64,000 nt of DNA from Sphingobium abikonense NBRC 16140 (GTDB taxonomy: Bacteria; Pseudomonadota; Alphaproteobacteria; Sphingomonadales; Sphingomonadaceae). The stretch is taken from positions 1 to 64,000 of the forward strand of contig NZ_BCYT01000005.1 of NCBI RefSeq assembly GCF_001598335.1. Direction: 5' to 3'. This document shows, in pieces, positions 27,357 through 37,813 of the stretch (the stretch's first letter is position 1; every line of letters starts with the position of its first letter). Under the pieces are notes generated by a model. That model did not search any database. It worked only from the letters and a program-made list of their open reading frames with translations, and was not told the origin of the DNA. The position numbers and the translations under genes are program-made.

Positions 27357-30300
27357 ATGCTCAAGGCCGCGCTGCACCACCTCACCGCCTATTCCTACAG
27401 CCGCCCGATCCGGCTCGGCCCGCAGGTGATCCGCCTGCGCCCCGCGCCGCACAGCCGCACCAAAGTTCCCAATTACGCGCTGAAGATCGAACCGGCGAAC
27501 CATTTTCTCAATTGGCAGCAGGACCCGCATGGCAACTGGCTGGCGCGCATCGTCTTTCCCGATCCGGTCGATCATTTCTCGATTCAAGTCGACCTGCTCG
27601 CCGATCTCGACATCATCAATCCGTTCGATTTCTTCGTCGAGCCTTATGCGGAAAACTACCCCTTCGCCTATGACGACCAGCTGAAGACCGACCTTGCCGC
27701 CTATTTCGACGTGGAGGATCAGGGGCCGTTGTTCGACGCGCTGGTCGCCGAACATCAGGGGCATGAAGGCCGCACCGTCGATTTTCTGGTGGAGGTCAAC
27801 CGCCGCCTGCAACAACGGGTCGGCTATGTCATCCGCATGGAAACCGGCGTGCAGACGCCGGAGGAGACGCTGGACATCGGCACCGGCTCCTGCCGCGACT
27901 CCGCCTGGCTGCTGGTGCAACTGCTGCGCCGGCTGGGGTTCGCCGCCCGCTTCGTGTCGGGCTATTCGATCCAGCTGGTTGCGGACGTGGAACCGATCGA
28001 AGGGCCAAAGGGCGTCAGCCAGGACGTCGTCGACCTCCATGCCTGGGCCGAAGCCTATGTGCCGGGCGCTGGCTGGGTCGCGCTCGACGCCACCAGCGGC
28101 ATGTTCGCGGGCGAAGGGCATATCCCGCTGTGCGCCACGCCCCATTATCGCTCCGCCGCGCCGATCAGCGGCATGGCCGAACCGGCCGAAGTCGATTTCC
28201 GCTTCGAAATGTCCGTCAGCCGCATCGCCGAAGCGGTGCGCATTACCAAGCCCTTCACCGATGCCCGCTGGGACGCGGTCATGGCCCTGGGCGAGCAGGT
28301 CGACGCGGACCTCCAGCGCCAGGACGTGCGCCTCACTATCGGCGGGGAGCCGACCTTCGTCGCGCAGGATGGCGGAGACGCGGGCGAGTGGAATGGCGAC
28401 GCGGTTGGCCCGACCAAGGCCGCCTATGCCGACCGGCTGATCCGCAAGCTGCGCAGCGACTTCGCGCCCGGCGGCCTGCTGCATCATGGGCAGGGCAAAT
28501 GGTATCCGGGCGAAAGCCTGCCGCGCTGGGCCTATGCCGTCTATTGGCGGCAGGATGGCGTCCCGCTCTGGCGCGACGAAAGCCTGATCGCGACCGACAC
28601 GTTGCCCGAAGGCGCTCGCCAGACCACGGCGCAGGACGCGCAGGACTTCCTTGTCGCGCTGGCCGGCAATATGGGCTTCACGCAGGAATATACTCACCCG
28701 GTCTATGAAGACCCGGCGGTCTGGATGGTGAAGGAGGGCGATCTCCCCATCAACACCGACCCGCAGGACCCGGCGATCGCCGATCCCGAAGCGCGTGCCC
28801 GCATGGTCAAGACCTTCGAGCGCGGCCTCGACAAACCGGTCGGCTATGTCCTGCCGGTCCAGCGCTGGCAAAGCCAGGCGGCAACGCCGCGCTGGCAGAG
28901 CGAAATCTGGCAGCTGCGCCGGGGCAAGCTGTTCGCGGTCCCCGGCGATTCGGCGCTTGGCTATCGCCTGCCGCTGGGGTCGCTGCCCCACGTGCCCGAA
29001 TCCGACTATCCCTATATCCATCCGCGTGACACCAGCGAGCCGCGCGGGCCACTGCCGGATGTCCGCGCGCAGGTTAGCGAACAGGCCAGTCGCGAGGAAG
29101 CGCAGCGCGTCCAGCGCGTCGCCGATGCCGAAGGCGGCGCGGCCGCGCAGGACCGCGTCGAACAAGTGATCATCGAAGGCGCGGTGCGCACCGCCATCAC
29201 GGTCGAACCGCATGGCGCGCATCTGTCCGTCTTCCTGCCCCCGGTCCGCGAACTGGAGGATTATCTGGAACTGATCGCGCAGGTGGAGCGGGTCGCCGAA
29301 GCCACCCGCATCCCCGTCCGGATCGAAGGCTATGCGCCGCCGCCCGACCCGCGCCTCAGCGTGCTCAAAGCCACGCCCGACCCCGGCGTGATCGAAGTCA
29401 ATGTCCACCCCGCCGCCAGCTGGCGGGACACGGTCGACATTACCGAGAAACTCTATGCCGCCGCGCGCGAATGCCGGCTGACGGCCGACAAATTCATGGT
29501 CGATGGTCGCTCGATCGGCACGGGCGGGGGCAATCATATCGTGCTGGGCGGCCCGACCCTTACCGACTCGCCCTTCATCCGCCGCCCGGACCTCCTCAAA
29601 AGCTTCGTCCTCTACTGGCAGCGGCACCCCTCGCTTTCCTATCTCTTTTCGGGCCTGTTCATTGGCCCGACCAGCCAGGCGCCGCGCATCGACGAAGCCC
29701 GGCATGACGGGCTCTACGAACTGGAAATCGCGCTCGCGCAGGTGCCCGATCCGACGCGCGAGGGCGAGGACAAGCTGCCGCCGCCCTGGCTGGTCGACCG
29801 CCTGTTCCGCAACCTGCTGGTTGACGTGACCGGCAACACGCACCGCACCGAAATCTGCATCGACAAGATGTTCTCGCCCGACGGCCCGACCGGGCGCCTC
29901 GGGCTCCTCGAATTTCGCGGGTTCGAAATGCCGCCCGAAGCGCGGATGAGCCTCGTGCAGCAATTATTGCTGCGCGCGCTCACCGCCTGGTTCTGGCGCC
30001 AGCCGCAACAGGGCGGCTTCGTGCGCTGGGGCACGGCGCTGCATGACCGCTTCATGCTGCCGCATTGCGTCTGGTCCGATTTTCTCGACGTGCTCGCCGA
30101 CCTGCGCGGCGCGGGCTATGGTTTCGATCCCAATTGGTTCGAAGCGCAGCGCCAGTTCCGCTTCCCCGTCCATGGTCAGGTGGATGCGGGCGGCGTGGGC
30201 CTGGAAATCACCCATGCGCTCGAACCCTGGAACGTGCTGGGCGAAACCGGCGCGATCGGCGGCACGGTGCGCTACGTCGATTCATCGACCGAGCGGCTCC

Positions 30301-30716
30301 AGGTGCGCGCCACCGGCCTCGTCGCCGGCCGCCACATCGTCGCCTGCAACGGCCGCCATGTGCCGATGAGCCCGACCAGCGTCCCGGGCGAAGCCATAGG
30401 CGGCGTGCGCTACAAGGCGTGGACGCCCGCCAATTGCCTCCACCCGCAGCTTCCCGCCAATGCGCCGCTGACCTTCGACATATTCGACAGCTGGAGCGGC
30501 CGGTCGCTGGGCGGCTGCGTCTATCATGTCGCGCATCCGGGCGGGCGCAATTACGACACGCTGCCGATCAACGGCTATGAGGCCGAATCCCGGCGCAAGG
30601 CGCGGTTTCAGGATCATGGCCATACGCCCGGCCCGGTCGACATGCCCGCCGCGGAACTACCCGGCGAATTTCCCATGACGCTGGACCTGCGCCTGCCCCG
30701 CCAGCCCGGCGCATGA
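27357..30716 (+). CDS. Transglutaminase-DUF2126 protein
   Basis: A 1119-residue protein. The N-terminal third is a beta domain followed by a transglutaminase-like domain with Cys179 ([12 protein letters not shown]), His228 ([13 protein letters not shown]) and Asp244 ([11 protein letters not shown]), an intact triad. The remainder is the large DUF2126 region (from about 310), with blocks such as [42 protein letters not shown] and [20 protein letters not shown]. These resemble glutamine-synthetase/amidoligase-type proteins. No signal peptide is seen. Its stop overlaps the ATP-grasp gene by ATGA. Predicted to modify or cleave peptides; not experimentally assigned. Confidence 0.87.
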   Translation: MLKAALHHLTAYSYSRPIRLGPQVIRLRPAPHSRTKVPNYALKIEPANHFLNWQQDPHGNWLARIVFPDPVDHFSIQVDLLADLDIINPFDFFVEPYAENYPFAYDDQLKTDLAAYFDVEDQGPLFDALVAEHQGHEGRTVDFLVEVNRRLQQRVGYVIRMETGVQTPEETLDIGTGSCRDSAWLLVQLLRRLGFAARFVSGYSIQLVADVEPIEGPKGVSQDVVDLHAWAEAYVPGAGWVALDATSGMFAGEGHIPLCATPHYRSAAPISGMAEPAEVDFRFEMSVSRIAEAVRITKPFTDARWDAVMALGEQVDADLQRQDVRLTIGGEPTFVAQDGGDAGEWNGDAVGPTKAAYADRLIRKLRSDFAPGGLLHHGQGKWYPGESLPRWAYAVYWRQDGVPLWRDESLIATDTLPEGARQTTAQDAQDFLVALAGNMGFTQEYTHPVYEDPAVWMVKEGDLPINTDPQDPAIADPEARARMVKTFERGLDKPVGYVLPVQRWQSQAATPRWQSEIWQLRRGKLFAVPGDSALGYRLPLGSLPHVPESDYPYIHPRDTSEPRGPLPDVRAQVSEQASREEAQRVQRVADAEGGAAAQDRVEQVIIEGAVRTAITVEPHGAHLSVFLPPVRELEDYLELIAQVERVAEATRIPVRIEGYAPPPDPRLSVLKATPDPGVIEVNVHPAASWRDTVDITEKLYAAARECRLTADKFMVDGRSIGTGGGNHIVLGGPTLTDSPFIRRPDLLKSFVLYWQRHPSLSYLFSGLFIGPTSQAPRIDEARHDGLYELEIALAQVPDPTREGEDKLPPPWLVDRLFRNLLVDVTGNTHRTEICIDKMFSPDGPTGRLGLLEFRGFEMPPEARMSLVQQLLLRALTAWFWRQPQQGGFVRWGTALHDRFMLPHCVWSDFLDVLADLRGAGYGFDPNWFEAQRQFRFPVHGQVDAGGVGLEITHALEPWNVLGETGAIGGTVRYVDSSTERLQVRATGLVAGRHIVACNGRHVPMSPTSVPGEAIGGVRYKAWTPANCLHPQLPANAPLTFDIFDSWSGRSLGGCVYHVAHPGGRNYDTLPINGYEAESRRKARFQDHGHTPGPVDMPAAELPGEFPMTLDLRLPRQPGA

Positions 30717-33199
30717 ACCAGGCGGACGCCCTCGCACCGTTGCAGGGAACAGAAAGCTGGGCCGACGCCTATCTCGCCGCCGCGCCGCGCGGCGACCTGT
30801 TCGCCGATGCCGACCCGGACACGGCCGGGCACTGGCGGGCCATGCTGGATCGGCTGTCCGCGCAGGCAAAGGGCGATCCCGCGACGCTTGCCGATCATGT
30901 CGCACGCCAGGCGGCCGACCTTGGCCTTGCCTTTCGCCTCACCGGCGACGAACAGGAACGCGCCTGGCCGCTCGGCCCGCTGCCGCTGCTGATCGACGCC
31001 GCGCAATGGAGCCATATCGAATCCGGCCTTATCCAGCGCGCGGAATTGCTCGAACGGATCGTCGGCGACATTTATGCCACCCAGTCGCTGGTGCGCGACG
31101 GGCATCTGCCGGCCAGCGTCATCACCGGCAGCACCCATTATTGGCGGGTGATGACGGGCACCGCGCCACCCAACGGCCATGTCCTTCATTTCTATGCCGC
31201 CGATATCGGCCGCGGACCGGGCGGCGAATGGCGCGTGCTGGCCGATCGCGTGCGCACGCCGGTGGGCGTCGGCTATGCGCTGGAAAACCGCCTCGCTTTC
31301 TCCCGCGCGACCGGCGACCTGCTCGGTGCGATGCACACACGCCGCCTCGCCCCCTTCTTTTCCGACCTGCGTCGAGGCCTCGCCGCCGACTGCGCCCGGT
31401 CGGACCCGCGCATCGGCCTGCTCACGCCCGGCCGTTTCAACCAGAGCTATGCCGAACAGGCGCATCTCGCGCGCTATCTCGGCCTCATGCTGGTGGAGGG
31501 CGACGACCTCATCGTCTCTGACGGTCGCCTGTTCGTGCGCACCATCCAGGGGCTGAAGCGCGTCGATGGCCTGTGGCGCTGGATGGACAGCCGCTTCCTT
31601 GATCCGCTCGCCTTTGACGGTCAGTCGCGGATCGGCGTCGCCGACCTCTTCGACGCCTGCGCGCGCGGCGGGTTGATGGTCAGCAACTGGCCGGGCGCTG
31701 GCGTCATCGAATCGCGCGCGCTCGCCGCCTTCCTGCCGCAACTGGCGAGGGCCGTGCTGGGCCAGGACCTGCTCCTCCCCAATATCGCCACCTGGTGGTG
31801 CGGCCAGCCGCGCGAGCGCGATCATGTGCGCGCCCGGCTCGACCAGATGGTGATCGGGTCCGCCTTCGACCAGCCGGCCGATGGCCTGCCCGACGCGCCC
31901 TTCCTGCCCGCCGCGACGCTGGACGCTGACCAGCGCGCGCGCCTGCTGGACGCGATGGACCGCCGACCGATGGATTATGTCGGGCAGGAAATGGTGAAGC
32001 TGTCCACCACGCCCGCGATCATCGACGGGCGATTGACGCCTTTGCCCTTCACCCTGCGCATTTTCGTCGCGCGCGACGGCGCGGGGCACTGGCGCGTCAT
32101 GCCCGGCGCCTTTGCCCGGCTTGCCGCCCATGGCGATATTCGCGCGGCGCTGATGGGCCGGGGCGACATCTCCGCCGACATGTGCGTGATCGATCGTCAG
32201 CCGGCGTCCGCCGATAGCCTGCTGGGGGGCGGCACGCCCGCCATTCGCCGGATGGGCGGCATGTTGCCGGCCAAGGCGGCGGACAATCTTTTCTGGCTCG
32301 GCCGCTATATCGAACGGACCGAAGCAACGCTGCGCCTGATCCGCGCGGTCGCCGGCGGCTCGATCGAGGCCGATCTTGGCCCCTCGCTCGCCAGCCCGAC
32401 CATGGGGCGGCTCGTCGGTCTGCTCGCCGCCTGGGGCGCGGTGCCCGCCGGTTCGGGCGCGCCGGGCGCCGCCGTCGGCGCGCTCTGCGCCACTGCGCTG
32501 GGCGATGCACGCCAGCCCGGCAGCGTCCGCGCGCTGATGGCGACCGTGGCCAATATCGGCGAAGGGCTGCGCGATCGCCTGGCGAGTGACGTCTGGCGTC
32601 TCGTGCGCCTGCCCCTGCCCACCTTCGACGGCGCGGTGACGGAAACATTGCTCGACGCCTCGTCCCGCATGATAGAGCGGATTTCGGCGCTTTCCGGCCT
32701 CGCGGCGGAAAATATGGCGCGCGGCGATGGCTGGCGCTTTCACGACATGGGCCGGCGGCTGGAACGCGCGATCAACGGGTGCCGGCTCATCAAACAGTTC
32801 GGCGGCGATCAGGCGTCGGACGACGACCTCACTGTCCTGCTCGATCTGATGGACAGCCAGATCAGCTATCGCACCCGCTATCTGGCCGGCCCCGCGCTCG
32901 CGCCGGTGCGCGACCTCATCGCGCTGGAGCCCTATAATCCCCGCGCACTCGCCTGGCAGGCGCTGCGCCTTGCCGAACATGTCGCCGCCCTGCCCACGCT
33001 GCGCGGCGACGGCATGCCCGAAGAGCCGCGCCGCATCGCCGATGCCTTGGTGGGGCAGCTTCAACCCCTGACCGGCGACAGGCTGACCATGGATCATGTC
33101 GCGGACGCGGAACGCCGGCTGATCGCCCTCTCCGACGCGATCGGGCAACGCTATTTCCTGCAAGTCCGCAAGACGGAAAGCGCCGAGATACTGGCATGA
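30713..33199 (+). CDS. Circularly permuted ATP-grasp type 2 / alpha-E fusion protein
   Basis: An 828-residue fusion. The N-terminal part (about 1-480) is the circularly permuted ATP-grasp family: [39 protein letters not shown] and [18 protein letters not shown]. The C-terminal part (about 515-828) is an alpha-E domain: [20 protein letters not shown], then [11 protein letters not shown] and [19 protein letters not shown]. In many genomes these are two proteins. It overlaps both neighbours by 4 bp. Comparative work on ATP-grasp amidoligases suggests ATP-dependent peptide-bond formation on an unknown substrate. Confidence 0.88.
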   Translation: MNQADALAPLQGTESWADAYLAAAPRGDLFADADPDTAGHWRAMLDRLSAQAKGDPATLADHVARQAADLGLAFRLTGDEQERAWPLGPLPLLIDAAQWSHIESGLIQRAELLERIVGDIYATQSLVRDGHLPASVITGSTHYWRVMTGTAPPNGHVLHFYAADIGRGPGGEWRVLADRVRTPVGVGYALENRLAFSRATGDLLGAMHTRRLAPFFSDLRRGLAADCARSDPRIGLLTPGRFNQSYAEQAHLARYLGLMLVEGDDLIVSDGRLFVRTIQGLKRVDGLWRWMDSRFLDPLAFDGQSRIGVADLFDACARGGLMVSNWPGAGVIESRALAAFLPQLARAVLGQDLLLPNIATWWCGQPRERDHVRARLDQMVIGSAFDQPADGLPDAPFLPAATLDADQRARLLDAMDRRPMDYVGQEMVKLSTTPAIIDGRLTPLPFTLRIFVARDGAGHWRVMPGAFARLAAHGDIRAALMGRGDISADMCVIDRQPASADSLLGGGTPAIRRMGGMLPAKAADNLFWLGRYIERTEATLRLIRAVAGGSIEADLGPSLASPTMGRLVGLLAAWGAVPAGSGAPGAAVGALCATALGDARQPGSVRALMATVANIGEGLRDRLASDVWRLVRLPLPTFDGAVTETLLDASSRMIERISALSGLAAENMARGDGWRFHDMGRRLERAINGCRLIKQFGGDQASDDDLTVLLDLMDSQISYRTRYLAGPALAPVRDLIALEPYNPRALAWQALRLAEHVAALPTLRGDGMPEEPRRIADALVGQLQPLTGDRLTMDHVADAERRLIALSDAIGQRYFLQVRKTESAEILA

Positions 33200-34089
33200 T
33201 CTATCAGGTTCGCCATCGCACGCTGCTGCGCTATGCTGCGCCGGTGCGCCTCGCGCGCTTCAACCTGCGCCTGCAACCCGTGTCCTGGCCCGGCCAGTGG
33301 ACATCGGACTATCAACTCGACGTCGACCCCGCGCCGACCATCATCGAATCGCGGCCGGGCGGCTGGCCCGTCCAGGTCGCCCGGCTGGTGATCGAAAGCC
33401 CGATCCGCCAGCTCAGCATCGAAAGCCGATTCCGCTGCGGCGTGCAGGGCGGCATCATCACGCCGCAGGATGATGATCCCACGATCGGCGCGGTGGCGCA
33501 GGCCGCGCTGCTGGATCGCGATATGGGGCCGACCGCGCCCGCCCATTATCTCTACGCCGGCGCGCGCACGCCGATGCTGGCGGCGATCGGCGACTGGTCG
33601 CGCGCCCGGCTCGCGCCCGATGCACCTGTTATCGCCGCCGCGCTGGACCTTGCCCTGCATATTCAGGACGTTTTTGCCTATCGGCCCGGCGTTACCGATG
33701 CCGACACGCCGGTCGCGGACGCCTTTGCCGGGCGGCATGGCGTGTGCCAGGATTTCGCCCATATCATGGTCGTGGCCCTGCGCCTCGCCGGCCTGCCCGC
33801 CGCCTATGTCAGCGGCTATCTGCGCACGCTGCCGCCGCCCGGCATGCCGCGCCTCGTCGGGGCCGACGCCATGCACGCCTGGGTCATGCTCTGGTGCGGG
33901 CCGACGCGCGGCTGGATCGGCTTTGATCCCACCAATGGCTGCATCACAGGCGACGGGCATCTCTTCGTCGCCATGGGCCGCGACTATGCCGATGTCGCGC
34001 CGATGGACGGGCTGTTCGTCGGCGGCGCGGGGCAAGGCCAGTCCGTCATGGTCGACGTCGCGCCGGAGGAAGAAGCCGCGCTCAGCTGA
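33196..34089 (+). CDS. Transglutaminase-like cysteine protease
   Basis: A 297-residue protein of the bacterial transglutaminase-like family: an N-terminal beta domain (YQVRHRTLLRYAAPVRLARF) and a catalytic core with Cys184 (HGVCQDFAH), His227 (DAMHAWVMLW) and Asp244 (IGFDPTNGC). It is the third gene of the DUF2126 operon, starting within the ATP-grasp stop. A hydrolytic or transamidating role on the same peptide product is inferred from context. Its 3' end overlaps the convergent P450 gene by 8 bp. Confidence 0.92.
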   Translation: MIYQVRHRTLLRYAAPVRLARFNLRLQPVSWPGQWTSDYQLDVDPAPTIIESRPGGWPVQVARLVIESPIRQLSIESRFRCGVQGGIITPQDDDPTIGAVAQAALLDRDMGPTAPAHYLYAGARTPMLAAIGDWSRARLAPDAPVIAAALDLALHIQDVFAYRPGVTDADTPVADAFAGRHGVCQDFAHIMVVALRLAGLPAAYVSGYLRTLPPPGMPRLVGADAMHAWVMLWCGPTRGWIGFDPTNGCITGDGHLFVAMGRDYADVAPMDGLFVGGAGQGQSVMVDVAPEEEAALS

Positions 34090-35455
34090 CCGGCGCGAAC
34101 ATCAACGGCATGCCCGTCCGCGGCCGGATCGTCAGCCGGCTGATCGGCTCAGGCGTGAATCCAGCCGGCACGCTGATCTGGAAACGCCGCACCACACTGG
34201 CGATCACCGTCATCACCTCCTGCTGGGCAAAGCCCGCGCCCACGCACACGCGCGGTCCCCGGCCAAAGGGGAACCAGGCCTGCTTGGCCATCTCGGCATA
34301 TGCGGGATCATCGAACCGGTCGGGATCGAACCCGTGCGGGCAGGCCCAATTATCCTTGTTCCGCTGCGTCAGCCATGGCGCCACCACCAGCATCGCGCCC
34401 GCCTCCATGTGCTTGTCGCGCATGTCCATCGGGCATGTCACCTCGCGCGGCAGGAAGGATACCGGCGGATAAAGCCGTAGCGTTTCCTTGAAGATATTGC
34501 GCAGCTGGCTCATGTCCTTGAGCATTGCGCCGTTCAGCGGCTCGTCGCCCGCCACCCGCGCCACTTCCCCGCGCACCCGCGTCTGGATATGCGCGCATTC
34601 GGCTAGCATATAGAGCGCCCAGGTCATGGTGCTCGCCGACGTCTCGTGCCCCGCCAGGAAGATGGTCGACACCTGCTCCATCACCTGCTCGCAGGTGAAA
34701 GGCGCGCCCGTCTCGGGATGCTTCGCCTCGATCAGCGATTGCAGGATGTCGCGCGGCTCGGCCGCTCCCCCGCCATGAAAGCCCGCATAGCGCGCCTCGA
34801 CGATCGGGCGGAACACGTCATGGATCGCCCGCGCCGGACCCTTGGACCGTTTCTCGAACCAGCCGGCGGGCAGGCCGTAAAGCCGCAACATGGAGGCGGA
34901 ATGCGCCAGCCGCTGAAACCGGCCAAAGGCCGTGTGGATGATGTTGGAACGCTCCGCGTCCAGAGTCTCGCTGAACAATGTGCGGAATATGATATCGGCC
35001 GCCACATGGGTCATCATGGGATCGATATCGACCGGCCCGCCGGCCCGCGCCGCCGCCTCGATCCGCGCGACCAGATCGTCCGCCGCCGCGACCATCAGGG
35101 GCATCGACCGGCCCAGCGCGGTATGGGCAAAGGCCGGGTTGACCATCGCCCGCTGGCTTTCCCAGTCAGCGCCATTGGCCGAAAACACCGAATTGCCGAT
35201 TAACGGATCAAGGTTGCGCACCAGTTCGCTATGCTTGGGGAAGGCGGTACCGCCGCGCAATATCTTGTCCACCAGCGGCAATTCGTTGGCGATATACATG
35301 GTCCGACCGGGCAGGCGGATCTCGCCCATCTTCATCGTATAGCTTTTGTCGAACAGGACGTGGATCCAGCTGTGCCAGCCGCGCAGGAATCGCTTTACCA
35401 GCCCCCGCTTGTTCCTGGGCGGGCGGGGATAGGGCGGGGTGAAAATCTCGGTCAT
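34082..35455 (-). CDS. Cytochrome P450
   Basis: A 457-residue soluble P450. The heme signature is FPFGRGPRVCVGAGFAQQE (Cys near 402), the I-helix is FLAGHETSASTMTWALYMLA and the K-helix is FKETLRLYPP. Electron partners are not nearby. Its start overlaps the stop of the membrane hydrolase-like gene by ATGA, so the two form an operon and may act on a common lipid or membrane substrate. Substrate unknown. Confidence 0.93.
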   Translation of the reverse strand: MTEIFTPPYPRPPRNKRGLVKRFLRGWHSWIHVLFDKSYTMKMGEIRLPGRTMYIANELPLVDKILRGGTAFPKHSELVRNLDPLIGNSVFSANGADWESQRAMVNPAFAHTALGRSMPLMVAAADDLVARIEAAARAGGPVDIDPMMTHVAADIIFRTLFSETLDAERSNIIHTAFGRFQRLAHSASMLRLYGLPAGWFEKRSKGPARAIHDVFRPIVEARYAGFHGGGAAEPRDILQSLIEAKHPETGAPFTCEQVMEQVSTIFLAGHETSASTMTWALYMLAECAHIQTRVRGEVARVAGDEPLNGAMLKDMSQLRNIFKETLRLYPPVSFLPREVTCPMDMRDKHMEAGAMLVVAPWLTQRNKDNWACPHGFDPDRFDDPAYAEMAKQAWFPFGRGPRVCVGAGFAQQEVMTVIASVVRRFQISVPAGFTPEPISRLTIRPRTGMPLMFAPVS

Positions 35456-36588
35456 GCGATCGTCCTGAAGGCAGCGACAGCCTCATCCACGGAGCGGCGG
35501 CCCGCGGTCAGGCTGATGAAGTCCAGCGGCGAGAGCCGGTCGCCAACGCGCAGATAGTCGAAATGCGCCTCATATTTGTTCGACCAGCCGCCATGGTAAT
35601 TTTGCGGCTCGTAAAAAAGGTGAAAGCGCGGCGAGAGCATGTCGACCCGCGCGGCATAAGCGGGGGCGACCAGCCGGAACGGGTTGACGTCGAAATAGGC
35701 TGCGCCATCGGGCGGCGAACTGATGTCGACATAACGGAAGGGCGCATCCGCCAGCGCTTTCAAATCCTCATGATACCAGCGCGCGTCGCGCCGCAGCGCG
35801 ATCACGGGCACCACCTGCCCCAGCCCCAGCATCACGAACCGGTCGGGCAGCGCCCCGCCCCGCAGCGCGATCACCCGTCGCAACAGCCGCATGCCAAGAA
35901 TCGTGCCCGCGCTGTGCGTCACCAGCTGCACTTCGTCCCAGTCACCATCCAGCGCCGCCGCGATCCGCTGCGCGAAGGCGTCGATCCGCGCGTCCAGCGC
36001 CGCGCCCGGCCCCTGCGCCGCCAGCGCGCCATGATAGGTCATGAACCGCAGCAACCATGGCACCACCAGCTTGGCCAGAATGCGCCCGGACAATAGCGCG
36101 CTCACGAGCATGCCGATGATCGCCGCCGCCCACCAGGGCAAGGCCAGCGACAGGATCAGGGCGGGGACGAGCGCCAGCAGCAGCGGGATCAGCACCGCCA
36201 GGATTGGGGGATACAGGATGGTAATGACCGGCCCCTGGCGCAGCCGCCGCATCCTCGCGAAATCCATGCGCCGGGCATGGCCCGCATAGGCGCGCGCCGA
36301 TTTGAGCGCGAGCGCCAGGGGATTGCGGATCCACACCTTGCCGATCACATCTTCCCAGCGCAGATATTCATAATCGGTTTCAACCCCGGCGGTCGCATTT
36401 GCGATGCGCCAGCGCGCCGACACCGCCGCCCCAGCCTCGCCCGCCTGACGCCCGCTCACCGTCACATCCTCACCGGTCAGCGCGGCATAACGCGCCGCCT
36501 GCTCGCGATAGAGCTGGTGATAGAAGCGGACGCCGCGCGGATCGAAACCGCCGAGGTAAAAGACTTTACGCTTGAACTTTTCCAACAC
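35452..36588 (-). CDS. Membrane protein with alpha/beta-hydrolase-like motif
   Basis: A 378-residue protein. Two hydrophobic segments (about 121-150 and 153-170) separate an N-terminal cytosolic part (KRKVFYLGGFDPRGVRFYHQ) from a C-terminal domain with QLVTHSAGTILGMRLLRR. That block has the look of a nucleophile elbow (Ser226), though it lacks the usual GxSxG first glycine. FYEPQNYHGGWSNKYEAHFD may carry the later histidine. Translation starts at GTG 36588 or TTG 36585. It precedes the P450 gene with a 4-bp overlap. Esterase or lipase activity is only suggested. Confidence 0.65.
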   Translation of the reverse strand: MLEKFKRKVFYLGGFDPRGVRFYHQLYREQAARYAALTGEDVTVSGRQAGEAGAAVSARWRIANATAGVETDYEYLRWEDVIGKVWIRNPLALALKSARAYAGHARRMDFARMRRLRQGPVITILYPPILAVLIPLLLALVPALILSLALPWWAAAIIGMLVSALLSGRILAKLVVPWLLRFMTYHGALAAQGPGAALDARIDAFAQRIAAALDGDWDEVQLVTHSAGTILGMRLLRRVIALRGGALPDRFVMLGLGQVVPVIALRRDARWYHEDLKALADAPFRYVDISSPPDGAAYFDVNPFRLVAPAYAARVDMLSPRFHLFYEPQNYHGGWSNKYEAHFDYLRVGDRLSPLDFISLTAGRRSVDEAVAAFRTIA

Positions 36589-36606
36589 CGCCGCCCTAAT
36601 CGGGGC

Positions 36607-36900
36607 ATGAGCACGCCCGAACGCGATTACTGCTATTTCATCGACCACCGGAAATACAACCGCAATGTCGGTTGCCGGCGCCATGACAATCTCTACGGCA
36701 TCAATGGCGGCGGCAGCGAACGTGACCGCTGGCGCGCCGACATGGAATTCTACCGCCATATGCGGGCCAATGGCGATCCGATGGCGCTGCCCTCGCTGCT
36801 GGCCTGCCTCGCCTTTGGCTGGTTCTGCTGGAATTATCATCCCGGCAAGGGACTGTGGCGCGGGCAATTGTTGCGCCGCTTTGCAAAAGCGCCCAAATGA
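36607..36900 (+). CDS. Small phospholipase-A2-like protein
   Basis: A 97-residue protein. The segment [10 protein letters not shown] (His26-Asp27) followed by [14 protein letters not shown] (Asp45) has the arrangement of prokaryotic phospholipase A2: a His-Asp dyad, Tyr four residues on and a downstream R-x-D-x-x-F/Y helix. A hydrophobic segment ([14 protein letters not shown]) follows. There is no clear signal peptide. It is divergent from the hydrolase-like gene by 18 bp and is 7 bp upstream of kdsA. The PLA2 assignment is mine from motif resemblance. Confidence 0.6.
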   Translation: MSTPERDYCYFIDHRKYNRNVGCRRHDNLYGINGGGSERDRWRADMEFYRHMRANGDPMALPSLLACLAFGWFCWNYHPGKGLWRGQLLRRFAKAPK

Positions 36901-36907
36901 TCGCGCC

Positions 36908-37735
36908 ATGACCACCCCTCGCCATGTCGCGGTCGGCCCGATCACCATCGGCAACGACCTGCCCTTCGTCCTCATCTCCGGCCCCTGCCAGATCGAAAGC
37001 CGCGACCATGCGCTATTCATGGCCGACGCGCTGGCGCGCACTGCCGCGCAGGCGGGCGTGCCCTTCATCTTCAAAAGCAGCTTCGACAAGGCCAACCGCA
37101 CATCGGTATCGGGCAGGCGCGGCGTCGGCATCGACGCCGGCCTCGCCATCTTGGCGGAGGTCAAGGCAGCGCTCGGCTGCCCGGTGCTGACCGACATTCA
37201 TGGCCCCGATCAGGTGGAGGCAGCCGCGCAGGCGGTCGATATCCTCCAGATTCCCGCCTTTCTCTGCCGCCAGACCGATCTGCTGTTGGCTGCCGGTCGC
37301 ACCGGCGCAGTCATCAACGTCAAGAAGGGTCAATTTCTTGCCCCTTGGGACATGGCGGCGGTGGCGCAGAAGGTCGCCTCGACCGGCAATGACCGCATCC
37401 TGCTCACCGAACGCGGCGCCAGCTTTGGCTACAACACATTGGTCAGCGATATGCGCGCGCTGCCTGTGATGGCGCAGACCGGCTATCCCGTGATTTTCGA
37501 CGCCACCCATTCGGTGCAGCAGCCCGGTGGCCTCGGATCGGCGTCGGGCGGCCAGCGCGACTATGCGCCGCTTCTGGCCCGCAGCGCGGTCGCCGCCGGC
37601 GTTGCCGCCATCTTTGCCGAAGCGCATGACGATCCCGACAATGCGCCGTCGGACGGCCCGGTCATGCTGCCGCTCGACTGGGTCGGCCCGATGCTGGAGA
37701 GGCTCAAGGCGATAGACGCAATCGCCAAGGCCTGA
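36908..37735 (+). CDS. kdsA: 3-deoxy-8-phosphooctulonate synthase
   Basis: A 275-residue enzyme condensing arabinose-5-phosphate with phosphoenolpyruvate to KDO-8-P for lipopolysaccharide. The family blocks are present: [80 protein letters not shown] and [15 protein letters not shown] 36908 fits the family N-terminus. The cysteine in SGPCQIES may belong to the metal-type KdsA set, but this was not resolved. Confidence 0.95.
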   Translation: MTTPRHVAVGPITIGNDLPFVLISGPCQIESRDHALFMADALARTAAQAGVPFIFKSSFDKANRTSVSGRRGVGIDAGLAILAEVKAALGCPVLTDIHGPDQVEAAAQAVDILQIPAFLCRQTDLLLAAGRTGAVINVKKGQFLAPWDMAAVAQKVASTGNDRILLTERGASFGYNTLVSDMRALPVMAQTGYPVIFDATHSVQQPGGLGSASGGQRDYAPLLARSAVAAGVAAIFAEAHDDPDNAPSDGPVMLPLDWVGPMLERLKAIDAIAKA

Positions 37736-37740
37736 TCCTA

Positions 37741-37797
37741 CACTTCGTTAGCTAACTAACGAAGTGCGAAATCTTCCGATATGTCGCACTTGCTGTC
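37741..37797. repeat. Palindrome-plus-GATATGTCGC repeat, copy 2
   Basis: CACTTCGTTAG (37741-37751) and CTAACGAAGTG (37756-37766) make a perfect 11-bp stem with a CTAA loop. GATATGTCGC (37778-37787) and ACTTGCTGTC (37788-37797) follow after a short spacer. AAGTGCGA (37762-37769) also pairs with TCGCACTT (37784-37791), giving a mutually exclusive second hairpin. It lies between kdsA and the convergent proA. Copy 1 is at 17734-17790 in the same orientation relative to its minus-strand neighbour. Confidence 0.65.
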
Positions 37798-37813
37798 GCA
37801 AACGGCTTATGGG

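Noticed and set aside
27228-29963. 911-residue minus-strand frame
   Set aside because: It is the antisense shadow of the DUF2126 gene and is rich in Arg, Ala and Gly with no motif.
30614-33163. 849-residue minus-strand frame
   Set aside because: It is antisense to the ATP-grasp/alpha-E gene, whose own motifs are clear.
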